DNA of 64,000 nt from Mangifera indica (GCF_011075055.1 NC_058137.1:21747463-21811462), one strand, 5' to 3'. Numbered from the stretch's first letter, positions 24,599 through 35,910 are shown. Program-made: numbers and translations. The notes: generated from the letters alone by a model not told the origin.

Positions 24599-27500
24599 AT
24601 GGAATCGATAATTAAGTTCAAGGTGATGATCGTACTGTCGCTTTGTTTGGTTGTACGTCTGACTCAAGCGAAGGACATTCAGTACTGCGGTATTTTTCTA
24701 TAACTGCTCTTTGATTTTATTTGATTATTTGTTGTTTTTTAATTCGTTGTTGTATTGGAATTGTTGAATTAGGTTAGTTTATTATAAGAGATGGTTTATT
24801 TTGTTTAAATTGTTTGAGATTTTGAATAATCTTTATGAAGTGAAATTTTGTTTATTACTATTTTAATTGTTTAGTGCTCGAATGTAATAATGAAATTGCT
24901 TCACTCCCGATCAGATAGAGAGTTCGTTAAGGTGAGGACTTAGAAATGATATTTTGGGGAGCACTTGATTGAATTATGTGTTCGTTTTGTTCTAGTTTTG
25001 TTTAGATTCTGTGGAGATATATGATGATTTCATATAGTGCTTTTAGGTTCGTTTTTGGAGAGAGTGGAATCGCCTTCAAATTGTGAAACTTAGTTTATGT
25101 TTCTATGTTTTATTTTTTCTATTAAACTGATAATATTTCTGAATCAAATGTAGTAGTGCACCTTCTGGATCAGTCAAGTGACTGAAGTGCTGCTTGAAAA
25201 GTGCTGGACTGAATATGTATTGCCAATGTAGATTATGTAGTTTTAGTAAAAATAATCAAATAGAATTGAATAATTTAAATAGAAGATGAAAATATTTCAG
25301 GGTTTTATGTTTTTTTTTTTTAATGTTATTAGGTATATAATTAGCTTTCAATGAAAGTTTTTATGTGTTTGGTGTTGAAATTTTCTGGTTGAATCACTTT
25401 TAGAAAGTGTTTTTAGGCGTTAACGTTCTTTTGCTAGCTCTTTTTATGAGCGCTCCCAACAATTTGGGATATTTTTTGTTGTAACTATTATTGTTGTTGC
25501 CAGCTAAATTAATCTGGAGCTGATGAATAAATTTTTTTATGATTGTAGATAAGAAGGCTGAGTATGGTGTAGAAGTCAAAGGAGTTGAGATATCTCCTGA
25601 TCCGGTGGCAAGAGGCAAGACAGCTACCTTCAGCATCACTGCTAACACAGGTGTTATCTAATTTTCATTTTCTCTCTTTGATTCTTACTTTTTTTGATTG
25701 ATTGCTTATTACTACTAAGGTTTTTGCCATCTTCATTATATATAAATATGCAGCATTGTTTTACCATGCATCTTGTGGTGTTGACTGTTGACGAAAATAT
25801 TAATAAGTTTTTATGGTTTGAAATTTCCATTTATATTTGTTACAGTAAATAACATTCATATGCAATGAAGTACATATATGACAGTGCCAAAGAAAATAAT
25901 TTTGTGATGGCTTCATCTTTGTCACATATTATATGTTTTAGCAGTTTCTATGATTTATGTAGGCCTCACATTCTCCAGATATGGGGAATGGATAGCATTT
26001 GGTTCAACTTATTAGATTCTTCATCATTTGAAGGATTTGCACTCATAACAGGGGTTCTGGAAATATTTGCTCATTTCTTTTTAAGTAATCGTGTTTGTAT
26101 GTATTTCTTGTGTATATGTGCATAACAGAGAGGGCGGTAGTAGCTTTTTTATTTTTTAACCTTCAAAATTTTTTGAGCCTTCTGATGAGAGCGAGTTGTT
26201 ACATTTAATTTAAATTAATTTTTATGCTACCAAGACTGACTTGTATACTCTATACAGATAAAGCAATCTCTGGAGGAAAACTGGTGATAGATGTTTCATA
26301 CTTTGGATGGCACATCCACAGTGAGACTCATGATCTTTGCGATGAGACTTCTTGCCCTGTTTCAATTGGCGATTTTGTGGTTGCTCACTCACAAATTTTA
26401 CCTGGATTTACTCCACCTGTAAGTCAGAATCTTATATTGTTACTGATTAATTTTTTATTATGGAAACAACATTTTTTAAAATGAAACAAATTTATCTCAA
26501 ATTTTAGAGGAAAAGAAATTGAATCAGACCTTTATCTTGTGGCTTGGTTCAATTACTATGATCTGAGTTCTACTGAGAAAACTGAAATGTCACTGCTAAA
26601 TTTCTTGGCAAAGATTAGCTTTATTCATTGTTCAGTTCCTATAAAAGGTCTAATCTTGTAACCAAAAGATCTCATGTTAAATTTGATGCAAGACTTGCAA
26701 TGATTTTTTCCTACAGGTTCATGTTTCTGTTGACCTTGCACATGTCATTTACATTATGAGAAAATACTTTATAATATCTGTCAATCTGTCCCTGGTCTTT
26801 CTTATCAATGCTACTTCTTAAGTATACTTTTTCTAAGTTTGCAGCTTGGCCAGAATTCATGATTAGATATTTCTAGTGGACACATTTCCTCTCTAGAAAT
26901 GTGGCTACATTGATCAATGTTCCCACACAAATTTGTTGGGTAATTTTCTTTTGGACTACATATTCTTGCCTTTTACTAAATATTCTTGAAAGAGCAAGGA
27001 AACATAAGGAGTTTGAAATCTAAATTCCCCTATGATTTTTAATGCAACTTATAAGACTTTGATAGAAAACTTCAACTTTGCAATCAAATCAGCACACTCA
27101 ATCAATTTACGATAGATCCACTCAACATAATCAGGAGGTTTTATGAAACAAAAACTCTTAATATTTTTATTGACACTTCTAGGATTGTGATAACACTAGT
27201 CAATACACAAGAACAGAAGCAAAAATGAAGAATAAATAGTGACAAAATAAAAGAAATGGTCTGGCAACAGGGGTGCCAATATCCCCTTATAAGCTTTCAA
27301 CCCCGTCTCTAGTTTTGTCTCTATTTTTACTCTCCTCTTTTCTTTCCTTGCAAGACTCTTTTTATATTCTTCTCCTAGTCCCCATTCCATCCATTTTCCT
27401 TGTTTCCACACGTCTCCTTTTATACCCTTTATGCTTAGATTGATCCACCTTATTAAGAGACACTACTTCTTTACTCTTGCTTATTTGCTTCTTCCGTGCA

Positions 27501-30500
27501 TCCTAGGTCCTAATGTTATCCTGTCTAACAAGAGCCACCTTGTCTTTAGAGTGGAAATGAGACTACTACTCATTGCTTGCTTCAAAACCCAAATTGACCA
27601 GATGGCCCCTAGGTATCATTTAAGAGTTGCAATTGGCACAGACAAGTTCCTAACATCCCAAACTCGTCAGGTCTTATCCTGATCTCTTTTAGCAAAAACA
27701 CATCTATTCGAGTTCCTTGAAGATGCAAAAGAGTAATAATGGTGACCATCCCTGGTGGTAGTAGACTTCTCATTTCTTAAATCAATAAGCAAGGCATGGT
27801 GGTGATCTCCAATAACAACAAAAAATTTGTAATTGGGACTCATTAATGTAAGACTCACTAGCCAAGGAAAACCATATTGATTTAAAAGCTAAAATTTTAC
27901 CATTTCATATTCCCTTACACCATAGACTCTCTTGGATGCCAACAAATGTGTTTCACTCCTCAAGCTTTCATATATCTCATTAGCATTCATCCTAGTACAA
28001 AAGCTTACTCCTTGCTTATCCAAGCACTTGCAAATTAGCCCTCCTTGGAGATGTAAGTAAAGATCACTGAGCATAAAAGTCTTTAATTCTTTTCCTTTGT
28101 GGTAAGTGTTAGGAGTATTGCACCAACAATTGAGCAAAATCATTATGACTTGTCAATTTTTTGGATATAATGCATACCTTCTCAAGTAATGAAATAGACA
28201 AGCGTCCAAAACCAACAAAACTCAACCCTAACCCGATATTTTTTATGTCGTGTCATATTGGGTTAACCGGTCATGTTGAAAATTGTCAGCACTACTTTCA
28301 ACAACTTAAACTCAAAATGGATCCCTTTCCTTTGCAACAAATGCCTAGACTTGTGTCTGTATTCAATGGTAGACTCATCAATATCACCTACTCTGGTTCT
28401 CAAGATGACTATTAAGACAAAAAAGCAAGACGGCCGATTGGATGTGTGGATTGAGATTATGCATGAAATTAGAGAAGACATGGCTAAGGAGGTGAAGGGA
28501 GGATCTACTAAGCCGACATGCAACTCATAGACTGTCACCGTAAACCAATTTTTGTTGTGTCTAGAGGCTTGGTTCCTTGTTGGAAAATCTTAGTCCAATC
28601 ATCCCCATCCAAGATCGACAACGATGGAGATGAACCCATAATTCGACCAAGGCTCACAACAATGATAGCTTCCTATGTATTCTGAGGACGAATCCAACGG
28701 GAAGAAGGTCCAAAATGTTAGGCTAACAAGATACAACGGAAAAATGGACAACTCCGATTAGATCAAGCTGTTGGACTCAGTTCATACACTGGAATGTTTG
28801 GTTTTTTGGGTGACAAAGTTGAGTTTTGAAAAAGTGAGTTATGAAAAAGTTGTGAAAAAGAGAGAAGAAGATTTTATTCACAGTGACCAAACCCAGCTTA
28901 ATAAGCCAGTAACCCATTCCCTTTCCTGCTTCAATCGAGTTCACAATCAAATCCTCAAAATCCCAAAAATCTGACACCTCATATTTATCGGAGACTAACA
29001 AACGGATGACCATGGTTCGTCAGCCATTTATCATTGTTTGAAACTGATTGATATAGATGCAAGGCCAATTTTTGCACGAGTTTTGGCATGCTTGTTGCCA
29101 TTGCCATGGTGGATGTTTTCTAAAGATTTGGCCAATTTTTCAATTTTGAATTACAACAATTGTGGGTCTTTATTGGGGATGGAGGCAAGGGCATTGATGA
29201 TGCTTTACAATGGTTGTCTTTCCCCAATGGAAAATTTTCAATTTATATGGTTACTGTAATAGATGTTGCTCCCTCTAGAACTCAACTTGGCAATGTGACC
29301 TCCTAAAGAGGTGCATCGATATACCTCATCTGTATATGTTCACTTCAAGCTTTAGAGAGGATGACTGGTATCACTTCCCATCACATTCATTGGATCTGTT
29401 AAATGGAAAGTTTCAAGTGGCTACAACTAATGTTATGATTATCAGACTCTACAAGAATAGCCATGCGAATAATGCCAAGATATTGTTTAGAAATTTGCAA
29501 AGCGTGAATGAAGAGATACTTGTTAAATGGAAACGACTTTTGGACTGTGGGAATTCTTGGGAGTTGTGTAAGACTCTCAAACAACTTTTTTCTCATCCAC
29601 ACCTTGAGGACAAGGTGTCTTTGGATGGGTGGGGTAATGTTAGGATACAAGTATATGTGCCCCATAAGAAGCATGGAAAGGAAGGAAGGCTGAAGACAGA
29701 TGGCAGAAAGCTGGAATTGACAGATGGCAGCTACACAGCAAAGGAAAGAGTACCAGCAAAACAGCAAAGGAGCTGGACCACAAAATGTTCAAGAGAAACG
29801 TGGCAAGCAAGGAGAGGACAGACAATTATGCATAGAAAAAGAAGGAGGACGCTGTTGAGGAACAAAAAGGGGAGTGGAGAGGAGCAGCAGGGCATCAATC
29901 ATTTTACAGCAAATTTAGGGAAATTGAGGGAGAGTTTCCAGCCTCTTGAATGCAGGATAAACACTTTGCTGAAGTTGTTTTTTATTTTGTTCCTTTATGA
30001 GTTTTGAGAGTTGCATGTTAATAGAGTCCTAGACAAATTAACAAACTATTGTATTTCATTTCTGGAAAATATCCGCCCAATGCAAACTCCTTTTAATCAA
30101 TGGTTTTGTGAGTTACATTTCTACCATTTCATCTAATACTACAGTCTTCCTTGATTGTGTTGAGTGTTGGAGCCTTGTTTCTGTATATTTGTTTGGATTC
30201 TGGAGTTTGAGTGCAACAATCAGTCTTCCCAGGGAGCCAAATTTCCAGGTCTGTAACATTTGTCTTCAATTCAATGGTGGTTTTCATTATAAATAGGGTT
30301 TTTAGGGTTCAAAAAGGGGGAGAGAAAAAAAATATTAGGGTTTTGTAATTTGGACAACCAACCTTGGCTGATTTAAAGAGATCTCCGACACCTCGAATGG
30401 TCGGAAAATGAGATGTCCTGGGCTTCTTGAACTGTCTGAAATGAGAGGCCTTGAACTCCTCGAATTGTTTAGTTTATCCTTGTAATATTTTGATTAATGA

Positions 30501-31547
30501 AATAATTTTATTTTATTGTGTATTTTGTGTTTTTATCCTTTATTTTTGTTAAATAAAGTTGGGTTCTTAACAGTTTACAATCGTGATTCAATTCATCCTT
30601 GCATTCATAGCAGAGACAGATTCCATTCTTCTACATATCCTAAATTTCCAACTGCATCAATTGTTGGACGAGCTTCCATCTTTCACTGTCATCCTTTATG
30701 ATATCTACTCTTTACATCCTCAAAATTGTGTGCTCTGATTCTTTTTTATAGGAAATTGCTAACTTAATTCAACTCTGCAATCAAATCAACACACTCAATC
30801 AATTTATAATAGTTCCACACAACACAGTCAAGAGATTTTATGAAGCAAACACTGAATATTTGTAATGATTTTTTTAGGATTCCAATAACACCAATCTATC
30901 TATACACTAGAACAGAAGCAGACATGAAGAATTAACAGTGACAGAATAAAAGAAATGGTTTGGCAACAGGGGTGCCAATATGCCCCCAAAGGCTTTAGCC
31001 CCTGTCTCTAATTTCTTCTTGTATTTTTCTCTCCTCTTTTCTTTGACTGCAAGACCTTTTTTATATACCTCTCCTGGTCCCCAACTCACCCAATTTCCAT
31101 GCTTCCCCACGTGTCTCCTTATATCCCTTTATGCTTAGATCGATCCACCTCACCAAGAGACGCTACTCTTCTACTCTTGCTCATATCCACCTCACCAAGA
31201 GACTCCTATCCCACTTTTGGCTCTTTTTTTTTCTCTTTGTCTTGTTGCCCATGTTTCTTCGTAACATTTAGCCATTTTGCATCACTTTGTTCATTTAGTC
31301 ACTGTAACCATATCGGACTAATTGATTGATTTAGATGTGATATAACATGGTGATGTTGATTTTACAAAGTGAAGATAAGAAAAAAATTAGTTAGCACCTA
31401 TCAGCCTTTAATAATTTCATAATCTATTTGTTTTTGTAGGGCTCCTATTCTCTGAAGATGAAAATGCTGGATGGAAACAAGGGGGAGCTAACTTGCATTA
31501 CCTTTGATTTTGACATTGGATTTGCATCTTCTGTGGCCGATATTTGA
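24599..31547 (+). CDS. ML-domain (MD-2/NPC2-like) lipid-recognition protein
   Basis: A 153-residue secreted protein from four exons: 24599-24689, 25549-25650, 26258-26418 and 31440-31547. All junctions are GT..AG and keep the frame (phases 1, 1, 0). Residues 1-24 form a signal peptide. The rest is one ML domain of typical length, a beta-sandwich that binds single lipids or sterols. C30, C92, C97 and C137 are in the conserved positions, with C92/C97 in DLCDETSCPVSIGDF and C137 in GELTCITFDFDIG. It begins the mature part with KDIQYCDKKAEYGVEVKGVE. It is probably vacuolar or extracellular, by family. Intron 3 is 5,021 nt because LTR elements have inserted there; the splice sites are intact and no coding base is lost. 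The next gene, glutaredoxin-like, is on the same strand. Confidence 0.93.
27060..27485 (-). repeat. left direct repeat, putative 3' LTR
   Basis: Matches 30748-31190 along its length, including GGCAACAGGGGTGCCAATAT and the CCTTTATGCTTAGAT stretch near its right end. The plus-strand left end TGATAGAAAAC corresponds to an LTR ending in TCA on the minus strand. A TATA-like TTTATAT at 27361-27367 reads AATATAAAA on the minus strand. Confidence 0.75.
27560..28110 (-). pseudogene. WD40-repeat protein gene fragment, decayed
   Basis: On the minus strand one frame runs LQGGLICKCLDKQGVSFCTR, then NANEIYESLRSETHLLASKR, GVREYEMVKF, stop, LLNQYGFPWLV, VVIGDHHHALLIDLRNEK, HHYYSFASSRNSNRC, RDQDKT, stop, RVWDVRNLSVPIATLK, stop, YLGAIWSIW. 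This tracks the WD40 family of Arabidopsis At1g78070 and fungal YMR102C/C2A9.03 type (GELICK, VGD...L.D...GK, GH.DYSF.S, NQD.TCRVWDVRNL). Three stops (27889-27891, 27667-27669, 27616-27618) sit where Gln, Cys and Gly are expected, each one base away. No intron is visible across ~150 codons, so it may derive from mRNA. It is not functional and lies next to the element's 3' LTR in the same orientation. Confidence 0.78.
28400..30010 (+). mobile_element. Ty3/Gypsy chromovirus remnant (gag start and chromodomain end)
   Basis: At 28412-28520 the frame KKQDGRLDVWIEIMHEIRED followed by MAKEVKGGSTK resembles the start of Gag in Tekay/Del-type elements. At 29500-29680 LVKWKRLLDCGNSWELCKTL, then KQLFSHPHLEDKVSLDGWGN, matches the chromodomain and tail that end the Pol of these elements (usual form LVKWKGL...SWE, then HLEDKV). 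Reverse transcriptase, RNase H and most of integrase are missing, so a large deletion has joined the two ends. The last frame runs open to 30007. Element identity is from motif memory. Confidence 0.55.
30010..30555 (+). mobile_element. possible 3' LTR of the Gypsy remnant
   Basis: Follows the chromodomain tail. It has a TATA-like ATTATAAATAGGG at ~30288-30300, AATAAAG-type signals near 30485-30557 and an end TTCTTAACA at ~30570. No second copy was found, so this is inferred from position and content only. Confidence 0.3.
30732..30742 (-). other. putative primer-binding site (tRNA-Met type)
   Basis: On the minus strand, six to ten bases inside the right LTR, AAGAATCAGAGC matches 9 of 12 positions of TGGTATCAGAGC, the common primer-binding site for initiator tRNA-Met in plant retrotransposons. 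It fixes the right repeat as the 5' LTR. Confidence 0.5.
30748..31190 (-). repeat. right direct repeat, putative 5' LTR
   Basis: Matches 27060-27485. A minus-strand TATATAAA-like box lies at 31060-31067. Near its outer end the phrase CCACCTCACCAAGAGAC occurs twice, a short duplication absent from the left copy. Confidence 0.72.
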
Positions 31548-32506
31548 GTGCTCCAAAGATTTCTTTGCTGTGTTCCTCTTTATCTTGCTGCATATAAGTT
31601 TAGCATGTAAAAAGGAAACACTCTTTAAGCCTAGCTCCTTGAATTTACCTTACGGCAATGTTCATTATCATGCGATATGTATCATATCTCAGACTTTAAT
31701 GAATACTATGTGATGCGTAACATTTACCATAAACTTAAAAGGATAGAAAGAACCTTAACTTCAGAAAATTAAGAATTTCATCCTGTGTTCCTTTACAGTG
31801 AATTGCATATCATTTTATCCTTGAGGGCAATGCTTTTCTGAAAAAAAAAAAAAAAGACTCGAAAAGGCAAGAGCAACACAATGGTCTAGCATTGAATACT
31901 AATCTGTACGCAAGTATATGATCATAATGTTGTATAAAATTACTGATCATATCAAAATTCAGTTGTAGGGATGATTGATCAGATTTAAGTTTTCATGTGT
32001 AGTTTTTTTTTTTTTTTTGGTAACTAGGGCATCCCATCAAATTGGTTGAACAGGTAAACTTTAGGATACAATAATCAAACTCAAATCTAGAGTTTTATTT
32101 TGAAAATTCTAATGTTTTATCAATGTGCTAACATTTGATGTCAATTTTTATGTGTAGTTGGTTGAACATATTTTTACTAGTATAATAATAAAAGAGATCA
32201 GTTTACGCTGAGATATAATTGTGTTTCATTGCATAAAGGTACGGGGGACATGATGGTTTGGGTCAAACTTTTAAGTATTTGATTAAAAAGAAAAAAGAAC
32301 AGATAAATTTGTTGATGATTGAGAAGATGAAAATGGTAATGAACAAGAAAATAAGAAAGAGCTTTCGAGTGAACATATTCAATTTAATAAGAGATAGAAG
32401 ACTAGGGGCACATGCTCCTGTTTGCAATGGGAGACCGATGGGGTCAAGAGTGGTCAGTGGACTTTTTTTAGGTTTGAAAAATTATTAGTTTATGCAAATA
32501 AAAAAT

Positions 32507-32655
32507 TATTGATAAAATTATGTATCTAATTTTTATGTATAAATAACGATACATTATTATATAAATAAATATAAATAACGATAAATTTTAATTATCTAAT
32601 TACATAATAATACATTGTTATTTATATATAAAATTATATATATAATATTGCTAAA
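32507..32655. repeat. AT-rich MITE, family A (diverged)
   Basis: Shares the AATTATCTAATTACATAATA core and TATATAAAATTATATATATA end; more diverged than other copies. Confidence 0.5.
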
Positions 32656-33200
32656 AAATTATTAATATAATTCATAAAATTTTGTACTAATTTTTTATTT
32701 AATTATTTTTAACTGACACTTTTATATTTTATTTTCATTTCTTTTAACTCTCTAAAATTTGATCTCTGGGTCTGTTACTGTCTATTTGATTTCTTATAAT
32801 TTTTTTTGTGCTTATTTATATTTTCTTAATCATTAATATGATGCGTGATTGTTATATGAATATTAAATACTTTGATAATATTGAAGCTCGTTTTTGAGTA
32901 ATACACTATTTATATTTACACTCAATCATATAATAATATTATATAATCACATTAGTCACATGATAATTATAATTTAATTTTTTGGAATGTAAATATTATT
33001 TAATTTATTGATATGGGATCTTCAATTAGGCAAGAAAAAGATTTGAATTTAAAAAAAAAAATTATAATCTTCTAGTAGTGTTTAAAATTGGAGTGTGTAT
33101 GTGTTGGAATTAATTTTTTTTATTTTTTTCCAGAGAAATTGTTTTGTTAATATTTATATTAAAATTGTGCTGCATTCCTTTTGATTAAAAAATAAAGGGC

Positions 33201-33355
33201 AATACTATTAGTACTTGTTTTAAGTATATAAATAAGTATATATATTATATGTTATCACATAATTAAATTTTATTTTATTTTTAATTTAAAATTATTTAAT
33301 TATATAATTATATATATTAAATATATATTTATTTATATATTTAAAATGGACACAA
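33201..33355. repeat. AT-rich palindromic MITE, family A
   Basis: Begins AATACTATTAGTACTTGTTT, has TTTTATTTTTAATTTAAAAT in the core and ends TATATATTTAAAATGGACAC. One of the most complete copies. Confidence 0.65.
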
Positions 33356-33654
33356 TGTAGTTTGATAAAAGAATAAGATACAGAAATTTAAAATTTGTTT
33401 TTGGGAGAGTTAGTGGTTGGCAACTGCTGCCCTGCAACTTTTAAAATACATTGAGGACTGTTTCAGACGAATTTAGAAACCTAGTTAAATTGGATTCTAT
33501 TATTAGTGATTACAAGTCAAAGCTCAAAAAGCTAGTTTGGTCACTTATGTTGGCACCTAACTAAAAAGGAATCCAATCCAAAGAGAGGAAAGAGCAAATT
33601 AGTTGCCACTCAATTATTACCCCATTAATCAATAAAACTTTCTCCCTCTCTCTC

Positions 33655-33815
33655 TCTCTATATATATACATATAATTTATGTATATCAATAATATATTAT
33701 CGTATGATTGAATAATATTGAATTAAAAATAAAATAATATTTAATCACATAATAATATATCATATATATACTTAAATTATATACTAAAAATATATATATT
33801 ACTCTTATTTAAAAT
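33655..33815. repeat. AT-rich palindromic MITE, family A (inverted)
   Basis: Core ATATTGAATTAAAAATAAAA, flanked by CGTATGATTGAATAAT and ATTTAATCACATAATAATAT. Sits about 300 bp after the previous copy in the opposite orientation. Confidence 0.65.
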
Positions 33816-34771
33816 CAAACATTTATGATACAAATATCGTGTAACATTTTTGCGGCAGAATGCTTTTGAAGTTCAAAATATACACACCTAAAAGCTAATA
33901 CAATCATTTAATTTTACAGTAATGTTACAAACACAAAAAAATTCAGTACTAAAATTTGTACCAATAGACATGAAAACTGATGGGGTAAATCCGACTCCTC
34001 TTCGACATCACAATTCAAATTGCTCCATCAGCTCCTATGTCTATACTGATTTCAATACCAAATTTTGGATGTATATAACATTTTTTTGTTTTTTTACTCT
34101 AAGTTATATATTGCAAATCTTATGTGGGTTTCTTAATAATATTCTTATAACAACGTTTAATAACATGATAATACGTTAGTCATATGATTATCAAATTAAT
34201 TAAAATTAGTTTTTTTTAATTTCTGTTTAAATAATTAAAAATCTCCTCATATTATTCTCCATACTTTAAAATTAGATGCATCAAGACCGTAACTTTGTAA
34301 TCAATTTCTTAAAATATAAATACCCATTAAATTTTATCAAGTGTCTTTAAGTTCAGTACTGGTGGTGACCACTCCAAAAGGGTAAGGCAATTTTTCCGAC
34401 TTTAAAGTAGTATGAATAGGGAAACTATCTTTCTCTGCACCACAAACCATCATGATTGGCCTTCTTGGTAATTTTCTCGGTTAAATTTTCCCGGAAAATG
34501 ACACACAAACCCCTTGAAAACTTTTCCCTCACCTTTTCTTTTTCTAGTTTTTGTAATGTGGGGAAGATGTTTCTGTCATGATGAGGCACCACAGTGTTTT
34601 TTTCTTGGACTTCTGAGAGGATAATAGAGAAGGGTGGTCTCCACTCTGCTAGCGTTTTGCATTCTTTCAAAAGCACCCCACCAATCTCAGCTTTTCAGTT
34701 TTCCACTTACTTCTTCAACCCTCTTCTGAATTCTTATCTCACTTTCCATCAAAATCCTGAAAACCAGAAAA

Positions 34772-35503
34772 ATGAAAGGAGTGAAGGGCAGATTCCTGAA
34801 GAAACTGAAGTTTGTTTCTTCAATCAATTCTTTCAAACAATCCGGCCAGGCCTTTCACAAAAGCCCCTCACAAAAATTTCCCAATCAGAAAAATCTCTCC
34901 CCGGAAATTCACAAAGAAGAATTAGATGAGGAAACTCCACTGAAACTCCATGATATTCCTGACAAAGAAAACTTTAAACCCGCCTCAGAAATCATCGAAA
35001 CTGAACTGATATCTCTCTCCAATTTCGAAAAAAACTGTCCTCCAGGAGGAGAAGACTCTGTAATTTTTTACACAACAAGCCTGAGAGGAATCAGAAAGAC
35101 ATTCGAAAATTGCAACACCGTCAGGTTTTTGTTAGAGAGCCTCAGGATTCAATTCCAGGAGCGCGACGTCTCACTGCACATGGAGTTCCGGGATGAACTG
35201 TGGAGATTGCTGAGAGGAAGAGCGATTCCTCCGAAACTTTTCGTTAAGGGGAGGTTTATCGGAGGAGCTGATGAAGTTGTGACACTGCACGAACAAGGAA
35301 AGCTGAAGAAACTCCTCGAAGGAATTAAAGTTTTGAGCCTGAATAGCAGCCCCTGCAACGGCTGCGGAAACATTAGATTTGTGGTTTGTTTGAACTGCAA
35401 TGGCAGCTGCAAGGTTTTCAGAGATGGAGACTCCGAAGAATTATTCATTAGATGCTCAGAATGTAATGAAAATGGATTGATTAAGTGCCCCATTTGTTGT
35501 TGA
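34772..35503 (+). CDS. glutaredoxin-like protein with C-terminal four-CxxC zinc motif
   Basis: A 243-residue, single-exon protein. Residues 1-90 are basic and low in structure. Residues ~96-186 form a glutaredoxin-fold domain (VIFYTTSLRGIRKTFENCNT start, cis-proline in IPPKLFVKGRFIGGADEV). The redox CxxC of true glutaredoxins is absent: C114 is the only cysteine in this domain's N-terminal half. The C-terminus has four CxxC pairs (195/198, 206/209, 228/231, 239/242), able to bind two zinc ions in a DnaJ-like cysteine knuckle. This layout is that of the plant family of Arabidopsis At5g39865, At3g28850 and At5g06470. Their exact role is unclear; protein binding is more likely than disulfide reduction. 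The start is supported by the family-like MKGVKGRFLKKLKF. Same strand as ML, 3.2 kb downstream. Confidence 0.92.
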   Translation: MKGVKGRFLKKLKFVSSINSFKQSGQAFHKSPSQKFPNQKNLSPEIHKEELDEETPLKLHDIPDKENFKPASEIIETELISLSNFEKNCPPGGEDSVIFYTTSLRGIRKTFENCNTVRFLLESLRIQFQERDVSLHMEFRDELWRLLRGRAIPPKLFVKGRFIGGADEVVTLHEQGKLKKLLEGIKVLSLNSSPCNGCGNIRFVVCLNCNGSCKVFRDGDSEELFIRCSECNENGLIKCPICC

Positions 35504-35910
35504 AAAATTAATCGAGCTTAATGCAATGTTATGAAAATTGTAAATTAGATCATGTTTTGTCTTGTTTTTTTTTTTTTTTCCCTTGAGGAAGGATTAATAA
35601 TAAGAAGAATAAACTTCAATGCATGCATGGTTCAATTAAATTACTTTGAAAGTTCAATTTGATAGATAATTAGTGGTGTCTTGGCACTGTAACAGAATTT
35701 TATTTTATATGTTTATCTCTTCTCCTTGTTGTTTTCCATGTCGAAGGATTTTGAGTTTCTGTACAATTCAGTGGCAAGAGGATATGCATTTTTTGTCACA
35801 TTTACTTGTCCAGATTGAAAACTACAAAATCTATTATATCATGGAAAAAGGTTATTTTTTGGGTCCTTTCTATTTGACTTGAAATAATTGCTTTACAATT
35901 ATAGTAAGAG

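Larger units (their letters stand above)
27060..31190 (-). mobile_element. LTR retrotransposon (minus strand) nested in ML intron 3
   Basis: Two direct repeats of ~425-440 bp bound a ~3.3-kb interior. Each contains a minus-strand TATA motif, and a tRNA-Met-like primer site sits just inside the right copy, so the element reads right to left. The interior has no readable gag-pol of its own. Next to the 3' LTR it carries a decayed host WD40 gene fragment in the element's own orientation, and the middle holds plus-strand Ty3/Gypsy sequence. It is therefore non-autonomous or heavily deleted. LTRs differ by roughly 15-20% by eye, so the insertion is old. No target duplication could be fixed. Confidence 0.65.
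31548..34771. other. intergenic region between ML and glutaredoxin-like genes
   Basis: No gene is seen. Poly-A at ~31840 and poly-T at ~32008 suggest retroposon or transcript tails. Three family A MITEs lie here. The last ~400 bp before 34772 is less AT-rich and is the likely promoter and leader of the glutaredoxin-like gene. Confidence 0.5.

Noticed and set aside
30516..30701. Short plus-strand open frame inside the intron element
   Set aside because: Lies across a probable LTR end and has no protein similarity I recognise.
34594..34929. Frame overlapping the start of the glutaredoxin-like gene
   Set aside because: A shadow in another frame; it has no domain, while the 34772 frame carries the whole family pattern.
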